64,000 nucleotides of DNA, taken from assembly GCF_002933275.1 (NCBI RefSeq), contig NZ_PSSX01000001.1, positions 310,001 to 374,000 on the forward strand. Direction: 5' to 3'. A program made the translations under genes and the position numbers. Positions 18,947-28,387 of this stretch are shown piece by piece. Every line of letters starts with the position of its first letter. The first letter of the stretch is position 1. Origin of the DNA: Marinobacter maroccanus (GTDB taxonomy: Bacteria; Pseudomonadota; Gammaproteobacteria; Pseudomonadales; Oleiphilaceae). The notes under the pieces were generated by a model. The model did not search any database and was not told the DNA's origin. It saw only the letters and a program-made list of their open reading frames with translations.

Positions 18947-19572
18947 TGCGTTTAGCGATTCTTGGGGCCAGTGGGCATGGAAAAGTCGTTGCCGATACGG
19001 CAGTTTCGGCCGGTTGGAACGACGTTGTTTTTTTTGATGATGCCTGGCCAGGCGTCACCTGGAATGGCATCTGGCCAGTGGTTGGTTCGACCGGAGACTT
19101 GATTTCACAGCGGGGAGATTTCGATGGCGTGGTTGTCGGGATTGGGAATAACTCGACCAGGGCAGTATTGCAGAGAAAGCTGATGGTTGCTGAGCTCAAT
19201 ATTGTCTCGGTATTCCATCCGTCAGCGGTTATCAGTACTCACGCACATGTTGGAAGCGGGGTCGTAGTTTTTGCCAATGCTGTGATTAACGCCTTTGCTC
19301 AAGTAGGTGCCGGATCGATTATAAATACCGGGGCCGTTGTCGAGCACGATTGCTCGATTGGTGATTTTTGCCATGTGAGCCCGAACGCAGTCCTTGCCGG
19401 TGGAGTGTCTACGGGGTTTCAGGTTTGGGTTGGTGCAGGCGCCTCGGTAAAACAGTTAATTCATCTAGGTAATGAAGTAACGGTGGGTATGGGAAGCGTG
19501 GTTTTGCACGATGTTCCAGAGGGCCAAACCGTCGCAGGTGTACCGGCCAGTCCCATTTTTTCTCAGGATTAG
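18946..19572 (+). CDS. pglD: Sugar N-acetyltransferase (PglD-like)
   Basis: A 208-residue protein with a small N-terminal Rossmann-like domain (LAILGASGHGKVVADTA) and a C-terminal left-handed beta-helix with hexapeptide repeats from about residue 85 to 195. The PglD catalytic histidine region, AVVEHDCSIGDFCHVSPNAVL, is present near residue 125. It should acetylate the 4-amino group of UDP-4-amino-sugar to give UDP-diacetylbacillosamine. The neighbouring aminotransferase and 4,6-dehydratase supply its substrate. Confidence 0.85.
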   Translation: MRLAILGASGHGKVVADTAVSAGWNDVVFFDDAWPGVTWNGIWPVVGSTGDLISQRGDFDGVVVGIGNNSTRAVLQRKLMVAELNIVSVFHPSAVISTHAHVGSGVVVFANAVINAFAQVGAGSIINTGAVVEHDCSIGDFCHVSPNAVLAGGVSTGFQVWVGAGASVKQLIHLGNEVTVGMGSVVLHDVPEGQTVAGVPASPIFSQD

Positions 19573-19578
19573 GTTTTT

Positions 19579-20754
19579 ATGTTGAACACGACGTTCTCAC
19601 CCTGGCCATCATTTACCCAGGAAGAAGCCGATGCTGTTTCGTCAGTGTTGTTGTCAAACAAAGTGAACTACTGGACTGGCACGGAGGCAAGGGAATTCGA
19701 GAGGGAGTTTGCTGAATTTACAGGTACAGAGCATGCGATAGCTGTGGCCAATGGCACTGTTGCTTTGGACCTCGCTCTCAGGGGGTTGGCAATTGGGCGT
19801 GGTGATGAAGTTATCGTAACTTCCAGAAGCTTCCTTGCTTCTGCATCGTGTATTGTTAATGCTGGTGCCAGGCCAGTTTTTGCAGATGTGGATCGCGATT
19901 CGCAGAACATCACTGCCGAAACAGTTCGACCGTTAGTGAACGAACGGACCAAAGCGATTATTGCCGTACACCTGGCCGGGTGGCCATGCGATATGGATGC
20001 CCTGAATGTGTTGGCACTTGAGCATGGTCTGTACCTGATTGAAGACTGTGCACAGGCCCATGGCGCCACCTTTAAAGGTCGCTCGGTTGGTGGATTGGGG
20101 CATGTGGCGGCATGGTCGTTCTGCCAGGATAAAATTATGACAACCGGTGGAGAGGGTGGCATGGTCACCACGAACGATCGGGAGTTATGGTCTCGCATGT
20201 GGTCGTTCAAAGATCACGGAAAAAGCTGGGATGCTGTCTACGAAAGGGAACATCCTCCAGGCTTTCGTTGGTTGCACGAGAGTATTGGTACCAACTGGCG
20301 CATGACTGAGATGCAGGCAGTCATCGGGCGTATTCAGGTGAAGCGGATGCATGACTGGAACCGTGCTCGGAAGGCGAACTGCGAAAAGATCTGGGCGAGC
20401 GCTGCAAAGCAGAGCGGGTTAAGGGTACCTGCAGTGCCAGATGAGATTGGTCATGCCGGTTATAAGTGTTATGTGTACGTGGAGACTGAGCGGCTGAGGG
20501 CTGGCTGGAATCGTGACAGGATCATGGCCGCAGTGATTGAGCGTGGTGTGCCATGCTTTTCTGGTTCATGTTCGGAGGTGTATCTTGAAAAATGTTTTCA
20601 GGATGCGGGTTTGGCTCCCGCCGCCCGACTTCCCGTGGCTAAAGAGCTCGGGGAAACAAGCCTTATGTTTTTGGTACATCCAACGTTGACTGATGCCGAA
20701 ATGTTAAAGACGGTTGAAGTGCTTTCCGATGTGTTAGCCGAAGCATCGAAATAA
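19579..20754 (+). CDS. pglE: UDP-4-keto-sugar aminotransferase (PglE-like, DegT/DnrJ/EryC1/StrS)
   Basis: A 391-residue PLP-dependent aminotransferase. ANGTVALDLALRGL near residue 55 binds the cofactor phosphate, IEDCAQAHGATF near 155 has the aspartate facing PLP, and the Schiff-base lysine is in FCQDKIMTTGGEGG near residue 190. It would convert UDP-4-keto-6-deoxy-GlcNAc to the 4-amino sugar using glutamate. It lies between the PglD-like and PglF-like genes, the usual bacillosamine set. It differs clearly from the second aminotransferase, PseC, at 23781. Confidence 0.87.
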   Translation: MLNTTFSPWPSFTQEEADAVSSVLLSNKVNYWTGTEAREFEREFAEFTGTEHAIAVANGTVALDLALRGLAIGRGDEVIVTSRSFLASASCIVNAGARPVFADVDRDSQNITAETVRPLVNERTKAIIAVHLAGWPCDMDALNVLALEHGLYLIEDCAQAHGATFKGRSVGGLGHVAAWSFCQDKIMTTGGEGGMVTTNDRELWSRMWSFKDHGKSWDAVYEREHPPGFRWLHESIGTNWRMTEMQAVIGRIQVKRMHDWNRARKANCEKIWASAAKQSGLRVPAVPDEIGHAGYKCYVYVETERLRAGWNRDRIMAAVIERGVPCFSGSCSEVYLEKCFQDAGLAPAARLPVAKELGETSLMFLVHPTLTDAEMLKTVEVLSDVLAEASK

Positions 20755-20769
20755 AACAGGGTTTTCAGA

Positions 20770-22722
20770 TTGAGAAATAAACTGATCAACTTTGCTTTAC
20801 ATTTGTCGAGGCCTGAAAAGCGGGCGATTTCTGTGGTGACGGATTTCTTTTTGCTGTCTTTCGCCATTTGGTCGGCATTTGCTCTGCGTTTCGAGAACTC
20901 CGCATGGGTGCCCTCGGATAAGCAGTTATGGGTTTCATTGGCTACGGTGATCCTTACCATAGGCGCCTTTGTAAAGCTTGGCCTATATCGGGCGGTTATT
21001 CGCTACATTAGTGAGCACGCCTTCCTTGCAATTTTAACTGGGGTTGTTTTCTCGAGCGTTTCTCTCATTGTGCTCGGATTCCTATTCCAGACACTTGTTC
21101 CCCGTTCAGTGCCGGTAATCTATGGCGCATTTGCCTTTATGTTGGTTGCTGGTACCCGATTCTGTGTCAGAACCATTGTACGTCGGCGAAGCGACCTTTC
21201 GAGGGATGGTGTTCTTATCGTTGGTGCCGGACGAAAGGGCATGCAACTGGCGTCGGCCCTGGCTCAGGGCGTTGAATACCGTCCTCTGGGGTTTGTCTCA
21301 ACAGTAGAGGGCAATCATAAATCGGTCATTGGCAATCTTCCGGTCTATTCGCTCGATTATATCAATAAGGCAATTCGCGAACTGGGTGTGTGCCGAGTGT
21401 TATTGGCAATCGAGGATTCTGAGCAAGTTGACCGCAAGGATTTAATGCGAATTCTCGAGAGTCTGGCCGTTCCAGTTCAGACGGTCCCTTCGATGTCTGA
21501 GCTAGTTACAGGGGTTGCCAGGATTAACGATATCCGAGACCTTGAGCTTGAAGACTTGCTGGGTAGAGATCCGGTGAGGCCTGACACCGCGATGGTTTCG
21601 CAGGGACTTTACGGGAAGTCGGTATTGGTGACTGGAGCCGGAGGATCGATTGGGTCGGAACTGTGCCGGCAGATTATTCAGCACCGCCCCTCCAAGCTAG
21701 TTTTAGTGGAGCAATCAGAATTTTCGCTCTATGCGATTGAACGTGAGCTTCAAGCCTTGAATCGGACTGAGGCGCTCGGGGTAGAAATTCATCCCTTGTT
21801 GGGAAGTGCTTCTCATCGTCGCCGCTGCGAGGCGGCAATGCGAAGCTTTGGGATTGACACCGTCTACCATGCGGCTGCATACAAGCACGTGCCCTTGGTT
21901 GAGCAAAATGTTATTGAAGGTGTTCAAAACAATGTCTTTGGTACCTTCCACGTTGCAGAAGCGGCCATTGCGGCGGGGGTAAAGCGCTTTGTGCTGATTT
22001 CTACCGACAAAGCGGTGCGTCCCACCAATGTGATGGGGGCCAGTAAACGTCTTGCAGAGCTTGTGCTTCAGGGTTTGGCCCAGCGGCAGTCAGATACAAT
22101 CTTTTCCATGGTGCGGTTTGGCAATGTGCTTGGCTCCTCCGGTTCTGTGGTACCGCTGTTCCGGGACCAGATTCGCGATGGCGGGCCAGTAACCGTGACC
22201 CACCCGGATATTATCCGTTACTTCATGACCATTCCGGAGGCAAGCCAATTGGTCCTTCAGGCCGGGACGATGGGGCAGGGCGGTGAAGTCTTCGTTCTCG
22301 ACATGGGGGAACCTGTAAAAATTGCCGACCTCGCCCGCAAGATGATTCACTTGATGGGTTTGACGGAAAAAACAGACGAACGACCGGACGGGGATATCGA
22401 GATTGTGTTCACTGGGCTGCGACCGGGTGAAAAGCTGTATGAAGAGTTATTGATAGGGGACCACCCGCAGGGTACGGCCCACCCTCGGATCATGATGGCC
22501 AAAGAAGTCGCGATGCCGTGGGATGAGGTGGAGCAAACCTTGAATCGGTTGATACGAGCAAGTCATGAGTTTGATTGCTGGGAGATCGTTGAGATTCTTA
22601 AGACTGCACCCACCGGATTCTCTCATAACGGTGGTGTGGCGGACTTGATTTGGTGTAATGGCGATCGCCAACTTACAGTTTCTCCTTCCGGGGCTGATAA
22701 AATAAGGCGGTTCCCTGCCTGA
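20770..22722 (+). CDS. pglF: Membrane-bound nucleotide-sugar 4,6-dehydratase (PglF/WbpM-like)
   Basis: A 650-residue protein. The first 150 residues hold about four membrane helices, then a CoA-binding-like Rossmann domain (VLIVGAGRKGMQLASAL), and a C-terminal extended SDR domain from about residue 280 (VLVTGAGGSIGSELCRQI). The active site reads STDKAVRPTNVMGASKR: the usual Tyr of YxxxK is Met, the SMK triad characteristic of the WbpM group. It dehydrates UDP-GlcNAc to UDP-4-keto-6-deoxy-GlcNAc. The start is TTG at 20770; the family N-terminus (LSRPEKRAI) supports it. Confidence 0.88.
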   Translation: MRNKLINFALHLSRPEKRAISVVTDFFLLSFAIWSAFALRFENSAWVPSDKQLWVSLATVILTIGAFVKLGLYRAVIRYISEHAFLAILTGVVFSSVSLIVLGFLFQTLVPRSVPVIYGAFAFMLVAGTRFCVRTIVRRRSDLSRDGVLIVGAGRKGMQLASALAQGVEYRPLGFVSTVEGNHKSVIGNLPVYSLDYINKAIRELGVCRVLLAIEDSEQVDRKDLMRILESLAVPVQTVPSMSELVTGVARINDIRDLELEDLLGRDPVRPDTAMVSQGLYGKSVLVTGAGGSIGSELCRQIIQHRPSKLVLVEQSEFSLYAIERELQALNRTEALGVEIHPLLGSASHRRRCEAAMRSFGIDTVYHAAAYKHVPLVEQNVIEGVQNNVFGTFHVAEAAIAAGVKRFVLISTDKAVRPTNVMGASKRLAELVLQGLAQRQSDTIFSMVRFGNVLGSSGSVVPLFRDQIRDGGPVTVTHPDIIRYFMTIPEASQLVLQAGTMGQGGEVFVLDMGEPVKIADLARKMIHLMGLTEKTDERPDGDIEIVFTGLRPGEKLYEELLIGDHPQGTAHPRIMMAKEVAMPWDEVEQTLNRLIRASHEFDCWEIVEILKTAPTGFSHNGGVADLIWCNGDRQLTVSPSGADKIRRFPA

Positions 22723-22778
22723 AATATTTTATTGGCCGTTCGCGCCTGACTACAAAGACCAGAGGCACCTGACACCCG

Positions 22779-23777
22779 ATGTTTGAAAACAGCTCCATAC
22801 TGATCACCGGCGGTACAGGCTCCTTTGGCCATACCTTCGTCCCCATGCTCCTCGAGCGTTTCAATCCCAGAAAAGTGATCATTTTCTCCCGGGATGAAAT
22901 GAAGCAGTGGGAGATGGCCAAGAAGTTTGCCGGCGATCACCGCGTTCGCTTTTTTATCGGCGACGTGCGCGATAAAGACCGGCTATACCGGGCCCTGGAT
23001 GGCGTGGACTACGTGGTGCATGCCGCAGCCACCAAGATTGTTCCGACGGCGGAATACAATCCCTTCGAGTGCATCAAGACCAATATCAATGGCGCCATGA
23101 ACCTGATCGATGCCTGTATCGATAAAGGTGTGAAACGTGTTGTCGCTCTCTCGACGGATAAAGCCAGCAGCCCGATCAACCTGTATGGCGCTACCAAGCT
23201 GGCCTCAGACAAATTGTTCGTTTCTGGCAATTCCTACGCGGGTGGCCATGAGACACGCTTTGCGGTCGTGCGCTATGGCAATGTAATGGGATCCCGTGGG
23301 TCGGTTATTCCATTTTTCATGTCGGTTAAGGATCAGGGCGTGTTGCCCATTACCGACGAGCGGATGACCCGCTTTATGATTTCGTTGGAAGAGGGTGTGG
23401 AGCTGGTATGGCATGCCTTTGAGGATATGGAAGGTGGGGAAATCTACGTGAAGAAAATCCCTTCCATGAAGGTGACCGATCTTGCCCGGGTGGTCTCGCC
23501 AGATGCCAAACACGAGATCGTTGGTATCCGCCCCGGCGAGAAGCTGCATGAGCAGATGATTGGTGCCGAGGATTCCTATTACACCTATGAGTACCCGGAG
23601 CACTTCAAGATCCTCCCAGCCATTCATGACTGGAGCGCCGATGCTGCGCGCATCAAGGACGGCAAGAAAGTGCCTGAGGGATTCGTTTATTCCAGTGACA
23701 ACAACACGGAATGGATGTCTCAAGATGATCTGCAGGCCTGGATTGATGCCAACCGGGAAAAGATCGGGAGTATCTGA
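22779..23777 (+). CDS. pseB: UDP-GlcNAc 4,6-dehydratase (inverting), PseB
   Basis: A 332-residue SDR enzyme that performs the first step of CMP-pseudaminic acid synthesis, C5-inverting dehydration of UDP-GlcNAc. The NAD motif is ILITGGTGSFGHTFV; RDEMKQWEMA near residue 39 and HAAATKIVPTAEYNPFE near 85 are PseB signatures, and the catalytic YxxxK is in SSPINLYGATKLASDKLF near residue 130. It begins the complete pseB-C-F-G-H-I operon, whose genes nearly all overlap or touch. Unlike the PglF-like enzyme upstream it lacks membrane helices. Confidence 0.95.
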   Translation: MFENSSILITGGTGSFGHTFVPMLLERFNPRKVIIFSRDEMKQWEMAKKFAGDHRVRFFIGDVRDKDRLYRALDGVDYVVHAAATKIVPTAEYNPFECIKTNINGAMNLIDACIDKGVKRVVALSTDKASSPINLYGATKLASDKLFVSGNSYAGGHETRFAVVRYGNVMGSRGSVIPFFMSVKDQGVLPITDERMTRFMISLEEGVELVWHAFEDMEGGEIYVKKIPSMKVTDLARVVSPDAKHEIVGIRPGEKLHEQMIGAEDSYYTYEYPEHFKILPAIHDWSADAARIKDGKKVPEGFVYSSDNNTEWMSQDDLQAWIDANREKIGSI

Positions 23778-23780
23778 TTG

Positions 23781-24941
23781 ATGATTCCTTACGGGCGCCA
23801 GGAAATCACGCAAGAGGACATTGATGCCGTTGTTGAAGTTCTCAAATCGGACTTCCTGACCCAGGGCCCGAAAGTTCCAGAATTTGAGAACACGGTTGCC
23901 ACTCACGTTGGTGCAAAGTTCGGCGTGGCTGTTAACAGCGCAACGTCGGCCTTGCACGTTGCCTGCGCGGCTCTTGACCTGGAAGAAGGGGACTGGCTGT
24001 GGACTTCGCCGGTCACTTTTGTGGCCTCGGCAAATTGTGGCCTTTATTGCGGCGCAAAGGTGGATTTCGTCGATATCGACCCCCGCACCTACAATCTTTG
24101 CCCGGATGCGCTTGAGCGGAAGCTGGAACAGGCCAGGGAGCAGGATCGTCTGCCCAAGGTGGTTGTGCCTGTTCATCTGTCTGGCCAGCCTTGCGACATG
24201 GAACGGATCAAGGCGTTGTCTGATCGTTATGGTTTTCGCATTGTTGAGGACGCGTCCCATGCCATTGGTGGCCAGTATCAGGGCGAGTTTATTGGCAGCG
24301 GCCGGTTCAGCGATATCACGGTGTTCAGCTTCCATCCGGTAAAAATTGTGACAACTGCGGAAGGCGGCATGGCAGTGACCAATGACGCTGAACTGGCGCA
24401 GCGTATGGAGATGCTCCGTAGCCATGGCATAACCCGGGACCCCACCCGCATGACCCATGAGCCAGACGGCCCCTGGTACTATCAGCAGGTGGGCCTGGGC
24501 TTTAACTACCGTATGACCGAGTTGCAGGCGGCCCTGGGTGTCAGCCAGATGGCGCGGCTCGACGACTTCGTGAAGCGTCGGCATGAACTGGCCCGGCGAT
24601 ACGATGAACTGTTGGCGGATTTGCCGGTACTGAGCCCATGGCAGCATCCGGACAGCTATTCCGGCCTTCACCTTTACGTGATCCGACTGAAATTGGGAGA
24701 GATTCGTGCCAGCCACCGTGAGGTATTCGAGTCGCTCAGGAAGCAGGGGATCGGTGTAAACCTGCATTACATCCCCGTCCACACCCAGCCCTTCTACGAG
24801 GCCATGGGGTTCGCACCCGATGATTTTCCGGAGTCCATGCGCTATTACAACGAGGCGATCAGCATTCCCATGTACCACGGCCTGACGTTTGAACAGCAGG
24901 ACGCGGTGGTTGCAGCACTGAAGCAGGCCCTTTCGGTATGA
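23781..24941 (+). CDS. pseC: UDP-4-amino-4,6-dideoxy-N-acetyl-beta-L-altrosamine transaminase, PseC
   Basis: A 386-residue PLP aminotransferase of the DegT family, second step of pseudaminic acid synthesis. The N-terminus MIPYGRQEITQEDIDAV is typical; NSATSALHVACAAL near residue 55 and VEDASHAIGGQY near 155 line the cofactor pocket, and the lysine is in FSFHPVKIVTTAEGG near residue 187. ATG at 23781 is preferred over a TTG one codon earlier. The stop overlaps the pseF start by four bases. Confidence 0.94.
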   Translation: MIPYGRQEITQEDIDAVVEVLKSDFLTQGPKVPEFENTVATHVGAKFGVAVNSATSALHVACAALDLEEGDWLWTSPVTFVASANCGLYCGAKVDFVDIDPRTYNLCPDALERKLEQAREQDRLPKVVVPVHLSGQPCDMERIKALSDRYGFRIVEDASHAIGGQYQGEFIGSGRFSDITVFSFHPVKIVTTAEGGMAVTNDAELAQRMEMLRSHGITRDPTRMTHEPDGPWYYQQVGLGFNYRMTELQAALGVSQMARLDDFVKRRHELARRYDELLADLPVLSPWQHPDSYSGLHLYVIRLKLGEIRASHREVFESLRKQGIGVNLHYIPVHTQPFYEAMGFAPDDFPESMRYYNEAISIPMYHGLTFEQQDAVVAALKQALSV

Positions 24942-25639
24942 AGGTTGCGGTAATTCCCGCCCGCGGAGGCAGCAAGCGGATTCCGGGCAAGAATATCCGG
25001 GATTTCTGCGGCAAACCGATGATCGCCTGGTCCATTGAAGCGGCTCGAGCGAGTGGCTGTTTTGACGAGGTGATCGTTTCAACCGATGACGAGAAGATCG
25101 CCGAAGTAGCCAGGCAATTGGGAGCGGCAGTTCCTTTCATGCGTCCTGAGCATCTTTCAGACGATTATACCGGAACACTCCCGGTAATCCGTCACGCGGT
25201 TGAGTGGTTCGTAGGTGCCGGCCATGTCGTCGATCTGGCTTGCTGCATCTACGCGACAGCCCCTTTCATCATGCCTGCGGACATTCAGGAGGGCGAAAAG
25301 CGGCTTCAATCTGCGGGCTGCAGCTTCGCGTTTTCTGTGACCAGCTACGCTTTTCCTATTCAGCGTGCACTTCGCCTTGCCGATGGCGGCCGGGTAGAGA
25401 TGATGCATCCCGGGCAGTTTGCAACACGATCCCAGGATCTGGAAGAAGCCTGGCATGACGCCGGTCAGTTTTACTGGGGAACCGCCGAAGCCTGGCTTGA
25501 GGAGCGCATGATCTTTGGGAGGGACTCTATCGGAATCCCGATTCCCCGCTACCGTGTTCAGGATGTTGATACCCATGAGGATTGGGAGTCGGCCGAGTAT
25601 ATGTTTGAAGCGTTGAGAGCCCGGGCGCGCAATGGCTGA
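24938..25639 (+). CDS. pseF: Pseudaminic acid cytidylyltransferase, PseF
   Basis: A 233-residue CMP-sugar synthetase. The N-terminal nucleotide-binding motif AVIPARGGSKRIPGKNIRDF defines the family; EVIVSTDDEKIAEVAR near residue 45 and the C-terminal DVDTHEDWESAEYMFEAL complete the match. It activates pseudaminic acid with CTP, the last pathway step, giving CMP-Pse for transfer to flagellin or polysaccharide. Overlaps pseC and pseG by a few bases. Confidence 0.94.
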   Translation: MKVAVIPARGGSKRIPGKNIRDFCGKPMIAWSIEAARASGCFDEVIVSTDDEKIAEVARQLGAAVPFMRPEHLSDDYTGTLPVIRHAVEWFVGAGHVVDLACCIYATAPFIMPADIQEGEKRLQSAGCSFAFSVTSYAFPIQRALRLADGGRVEMMHPGQFATRSQDLEEAWHDAGQFYWGTAEAWLEERMIFGRDSIGIPIPRYRVQDVDTHEDWESAEYMFEALRARARNG

Positions 25640-26747
25640 ATCGCTCGCGGTTGCTTTTCGGGTGGATGCATCCACGCTTATAGGGTCTGGCCATGTGATG
25701 CGCTGCCTCACTCTTGCAGACGCTCTGGCAGAAGCCGGTGCCCGATGTTTTTTCGTAATGCGGCAGAAGCCGGGAAATCTGGAGGGAGCGGTGCGCAGCA
25801 GGGGGCATCAGGTATTGATGCTTTCATCGGGCGGGGCGGAGCAAAGCGCCAACGAATTTGAAAATGAGCCACCCCACGCCGGTTGGCTGGGAGTGAGTTG
25901 GGAAGCCGATGCCTCGGACACTCTGCAGGCATTGAAAGGCATCGAGTTGGACTGGCTGGTGGTAGACCACTACGCACTCGATCATCGCTGGGAGTCTGAG
26001 GTTGTTGGTTGTTGCCGGCGCCTGATGGCTATTGATGACCTTGCAGACCGAAAGCATCAGTGTGATTTGCTTCTGGACCAGAATCTGGGGCGTAAACCGG
26101 ATGATTACGATGGTCTGGTACCGGGCCACGCCAAGCGGCTGATTGGCTCTGATTACGCTTTGCTCAGGCCCGAGTTCTCACGGGCACGTGCACTGTCTGT
26201 TGAAGAAAGGAAAACCCGGGAGCCCGGGAACATACTTGTTAGTATGGGGGGCGTGGATGCGGCCAATGTTACCGGCGATCTTTTGCGGGTAATGGATACC
26301 ATCGGGGTTGTTGCCTCTTGCCGGGTTACTGTCGTTCTCGGGGCGGCCTGCCCTCATATCGACGAGGTGATAGAGCAAGCGGAATCAATGCGTCTGGATA
26401 CACGAGTGGTAGTAAATGCCAGCAACATGGCGGAGTTGATGAGCCAGGCAGATCTTGCCATTGGTGCCGCTGGGGGCTCTGCCTGGGAACGCTGCTGCCT
26501 TGGTTTGCCCAGTTTGCTTGTGGTAATGGCGGACAACCAACGGCCGGGCGCTGAGGCGCTGAAACGGGCTGGCGCATCACTCAGTTTGGGGTGGCCGGGC
26601 GCTATTGAAGAGACATTGCCCAGGGCGATGCGTGAAGTATTCGCGCCCGGAAGGTTGCTTGAGATGAGTCAGAACGCTGCCGCAATCTGCGATGGCCTGG
26701 GTGTGCAGCGTGTGGCTGATGCCCTCCGGGAGGTTTCGGATGAGTAG
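25632..26747 (+). CDS. pseG: UDP-2,4-diacetamido-2,4,6-trideoxy-beta-L-altropyranose hydrolase, PseG
   Basis: A 371-residue GT-B-like hydrolase that removes UDP from the altropyranose intermediate. FRVDASTLIGSGHVMRCLTLADAL holds the family GxGHxxR motif with the catalytic histidine; ILVSMGGVDAANVTGDLL near residue 195 and GAAGGSAWERCCLGLPSLLV near 275 form the nucleotide site. It starts within the end of pseF and ends within the start of pseH. No anomalies seen. Confidence 0.93.
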   Translation: MAESLAVAFRVDASTLIGSGHVMRCLTLADALAEAGARCFFVMRQKPGNLEGAVRSRGHQVLMLSSGGAEQSANEFENEPPHAGWLGVSWEADASDTLQALKGIELDWLVVDHYALDHRWESEVVGCCRRLMAIDDLADRKHQCDLLLDQNLGRKPDDYDGLVPGHAKRLIGSDYALLRPEFSRARALSVEERKTREPGNILVSMGGVDAANVTGDLLRVMDTIGVVASCRVTVVLGAACPHIDEVIEQAESMRLDTRVVVNASNMAELMSQADLAIGAAGGSAWERCCLGLPSLLVVMADNQRPGAEALKRAGASLSLGWPGAIEETLPRAMREVFAPGRLLEMSQNAAAICDGLGVQRVADALREVSDE

Positions 26748-27246
26748 TGGGCGGCTGAGACTTATGCGCTCCGGGGACCTGGCGAGGGTTCTCAGTTGGC
26801 GGAATCATCGCGATGTGCGCCAGTTTATGTACACCAGCCATGAGATCTCTCCCGAAGAGCATGAGCAGTGGTTTGCCCGGAACAGTGAAGCCCCCGGTGT
26901 GTGTCTGCTGATCTACGAGGTTGATTCGGCCCCTGTCGGCTTCGTTAATATCTCCTCGAGCCGCTGTGCCCAGGTTGCAGACTGGGGCTTCTATCTGGCA
27001 CCGGATGCAGAGCCAGGAACCGGGCGGTCGCTTGGTGAGGCTGCCTTGAGGTACGCCTTTGAAGAGCTGGAATTGCATAAACTCTGCGGGCAGGCGCTCG
27101 GTTTTAACGAACGATCAATCCGCTTCCATGAGCGTCTTGGATTTACCCGGGAAGGCGTTCTTAGAGAGCAACACTGCGATGGCGAGGGTTATCACGACGT
27201 TATCTGTTTTGGCCTTCTGGCTGCCGAGTGGAAAAACGCGAAATAA
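26740..27246 (+). CDS. pseH: UDP-4-amino-sugar N-acetyltransferase, PseH
   Basis: A 168-residue GNAT-family acetyltransferase. The sequence has RLRLMRSGDLARVLSWRNHRDVRQFMYTSHEIS at the N-terminus, and a GNAT core ending in KLCGQALGFNERSIRFHERLGFTREGVLRE. PseH N-acetylates the 4-amino altrosamine derivative with acetyl-CoA before PseG acts. The ATG at 26740 overlaps the pseG stop by eight bases; a longer in-frame reading from 26692 would lie entirely inside pseG and does not match the family. Confidence 0.91.
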   Translation: MSSGRLRLMRSGDLARVLSWRNHRDVRQFMYTSHEISPEEHEQWFARNSEAPGVCLLIYEVDSAPVGFVNISSSRCAQVADWGFYLAPDAEPGTGRSLGEAALRYAFEELELHKLCGQALGFNERSIRFHERLGFTREGVLREQHCDGEGYHDVICFGLLAAEWKNAK

Positions 27247-27264
27247 AAGTTTAAGGGCGTGTTT

Positions 27265-28317
27265 ATGAGTGAAGCAAAAATTGTCATTGATGGTCGTGAA
27301 ATTTCATCATCTCAGACGCCTTACATAATTGCGGAGCTGTCCGCCAATCATAACGGCAAGCTTGAAACGGCTCTGAAGATCATTGATGAAGCGGCCGAAG
27401 CCGGGGCAGACGCGGTAAAATTGCAGACTTACCGTCCCGAGACCATCACCCTGGACTCCGATGCTGATGATTTCAAAATCAAAGGCGGGCTCTGGGACGG
27501 TCGTACCCTCTACGAGTTATATGAAGAGGCTCACATGCCCTGGGAGTGGCACAAGCCTCTATTTGAGCGGGCGCGGGAGCGGGGGATTACGATTTTCAGC
27601 TCCCCGTTTGATACCACCGCTGTTGATCTGCTTGAGGAACTCGGCGCACCTGCCTACAAGATCGCCTCGTTTGAGGCTGTAGATCTGCCATTGATCGAGT
27701 ACGTGGCCCGCACCGGCAAGCCGATGATCATTTCCACCGGAATGGCGGATGCGGAAGAAATCCGGGAGGCCATTGATGCGGCGCGCGGAGCTGGCTGTAA
27801 ACAGCTGGCGATTCTTCACTGTGTAAGTGGCTACCCGGCGCCGGCAGAAGACTACAATCTGCGGACCATTGTCGACATGCAGCAGCGTTTCGGCCTGGTA
27901 ACAGGGCTTTCCGATCACACCCTGGACAATACAACGGCGATTGCCAGCGTTGTACTGGGTGCATCAATCATTGAGAAGCACTTCACGCTCGACCGTTCTG
28001 GCGGTGGTCCGGATGACAGTTTTTCCCTTGAGCCTGAGGACCTCAAAGCGCTTTGCCGGGATAGCAAGACAGCCTGGAGGGCACTTGGCGAGGTGAATTA
28101 CGGTCGAAAATCCAGCGAGCAGGGTAACGCGCTGTTTCGCCGTTCCCTGTACTTTGTGAATGATATCAAGGCGGGGCACGTCATATCCGGCGAAGATGTA
28201 CGGAGTGTTCGCCCGGGCTTCGGGTTGGCGCCCAAGCACCTGAAAGCCGTTGTTGGCAAGGTAGCCACGCATGACATAAGCAGGAACTCTCCGGTCAGGG
28301 AAGAAGATTTTCGGTAA
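27265..28317 (+). CDS. pseI: Pseudaminic acid synthase, PseI
   Basis: A 350-residue NeuB-family synthase that condenses the altropyranose sugar with phosphoenolpyruvate. The TIM-barrel part has YIIAELSANHNGKLETAL near residue 20, ADAVKLQTYRPETITL near 50, and HCVSGYPAPAEDYNLRTI near 180; a C-terminal SAF antifreeze-like domain occupies about residues 285-350 (RRSLYFVNDIKAGHVISGEDVRS). ATG at 27265 is preferred to GTG two codons earlier. It is the last gene of the operon, completing the pathway to CMP-Pse. Confidence 0.94.
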   Translation: MSEAKIVIDGREISSSQTPYIIAELSANHNGKLETALKIIDEAAEAGADAVKLQTYRPETITLDSDADDFKIKGGLWDGRTLYELYEEAHMPWEWHKPLFERARERGITIFSSPFDTTAVDLLEELGAPAYKIASFEAVDLPLIEYVARTGKPMIISTGMADAEEIREAIDAARGAGCKQLAILHCVSGYPAPAEDYNLRTIVDMQQRFGLVTGLSDHTLDNTTAIASVVLGASIIEKHFTLDRSGGGPDDSFSLEPEDLKALCRDSKTAWRALGEVNYGRKSSEQGNALFRRSLYFVNDIKAGHVISGEDVRSVRPGFGLAPKHLKAVVGKVATHDISRNSPVREEDFR

Positions 28318-28387
28318 CCGGTAAACGAATAGAAAACCTGGCCGGGGACTGGGGCGGGTTCAGAATTATCAACAAGGACGTTTAAGC

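Noticed and set aside
23205..25082. 625-codon open frame on the minus strand
   Set aside because: It runs antisense across pseB, pseC and pseF; these are unmistakable on the other strand.
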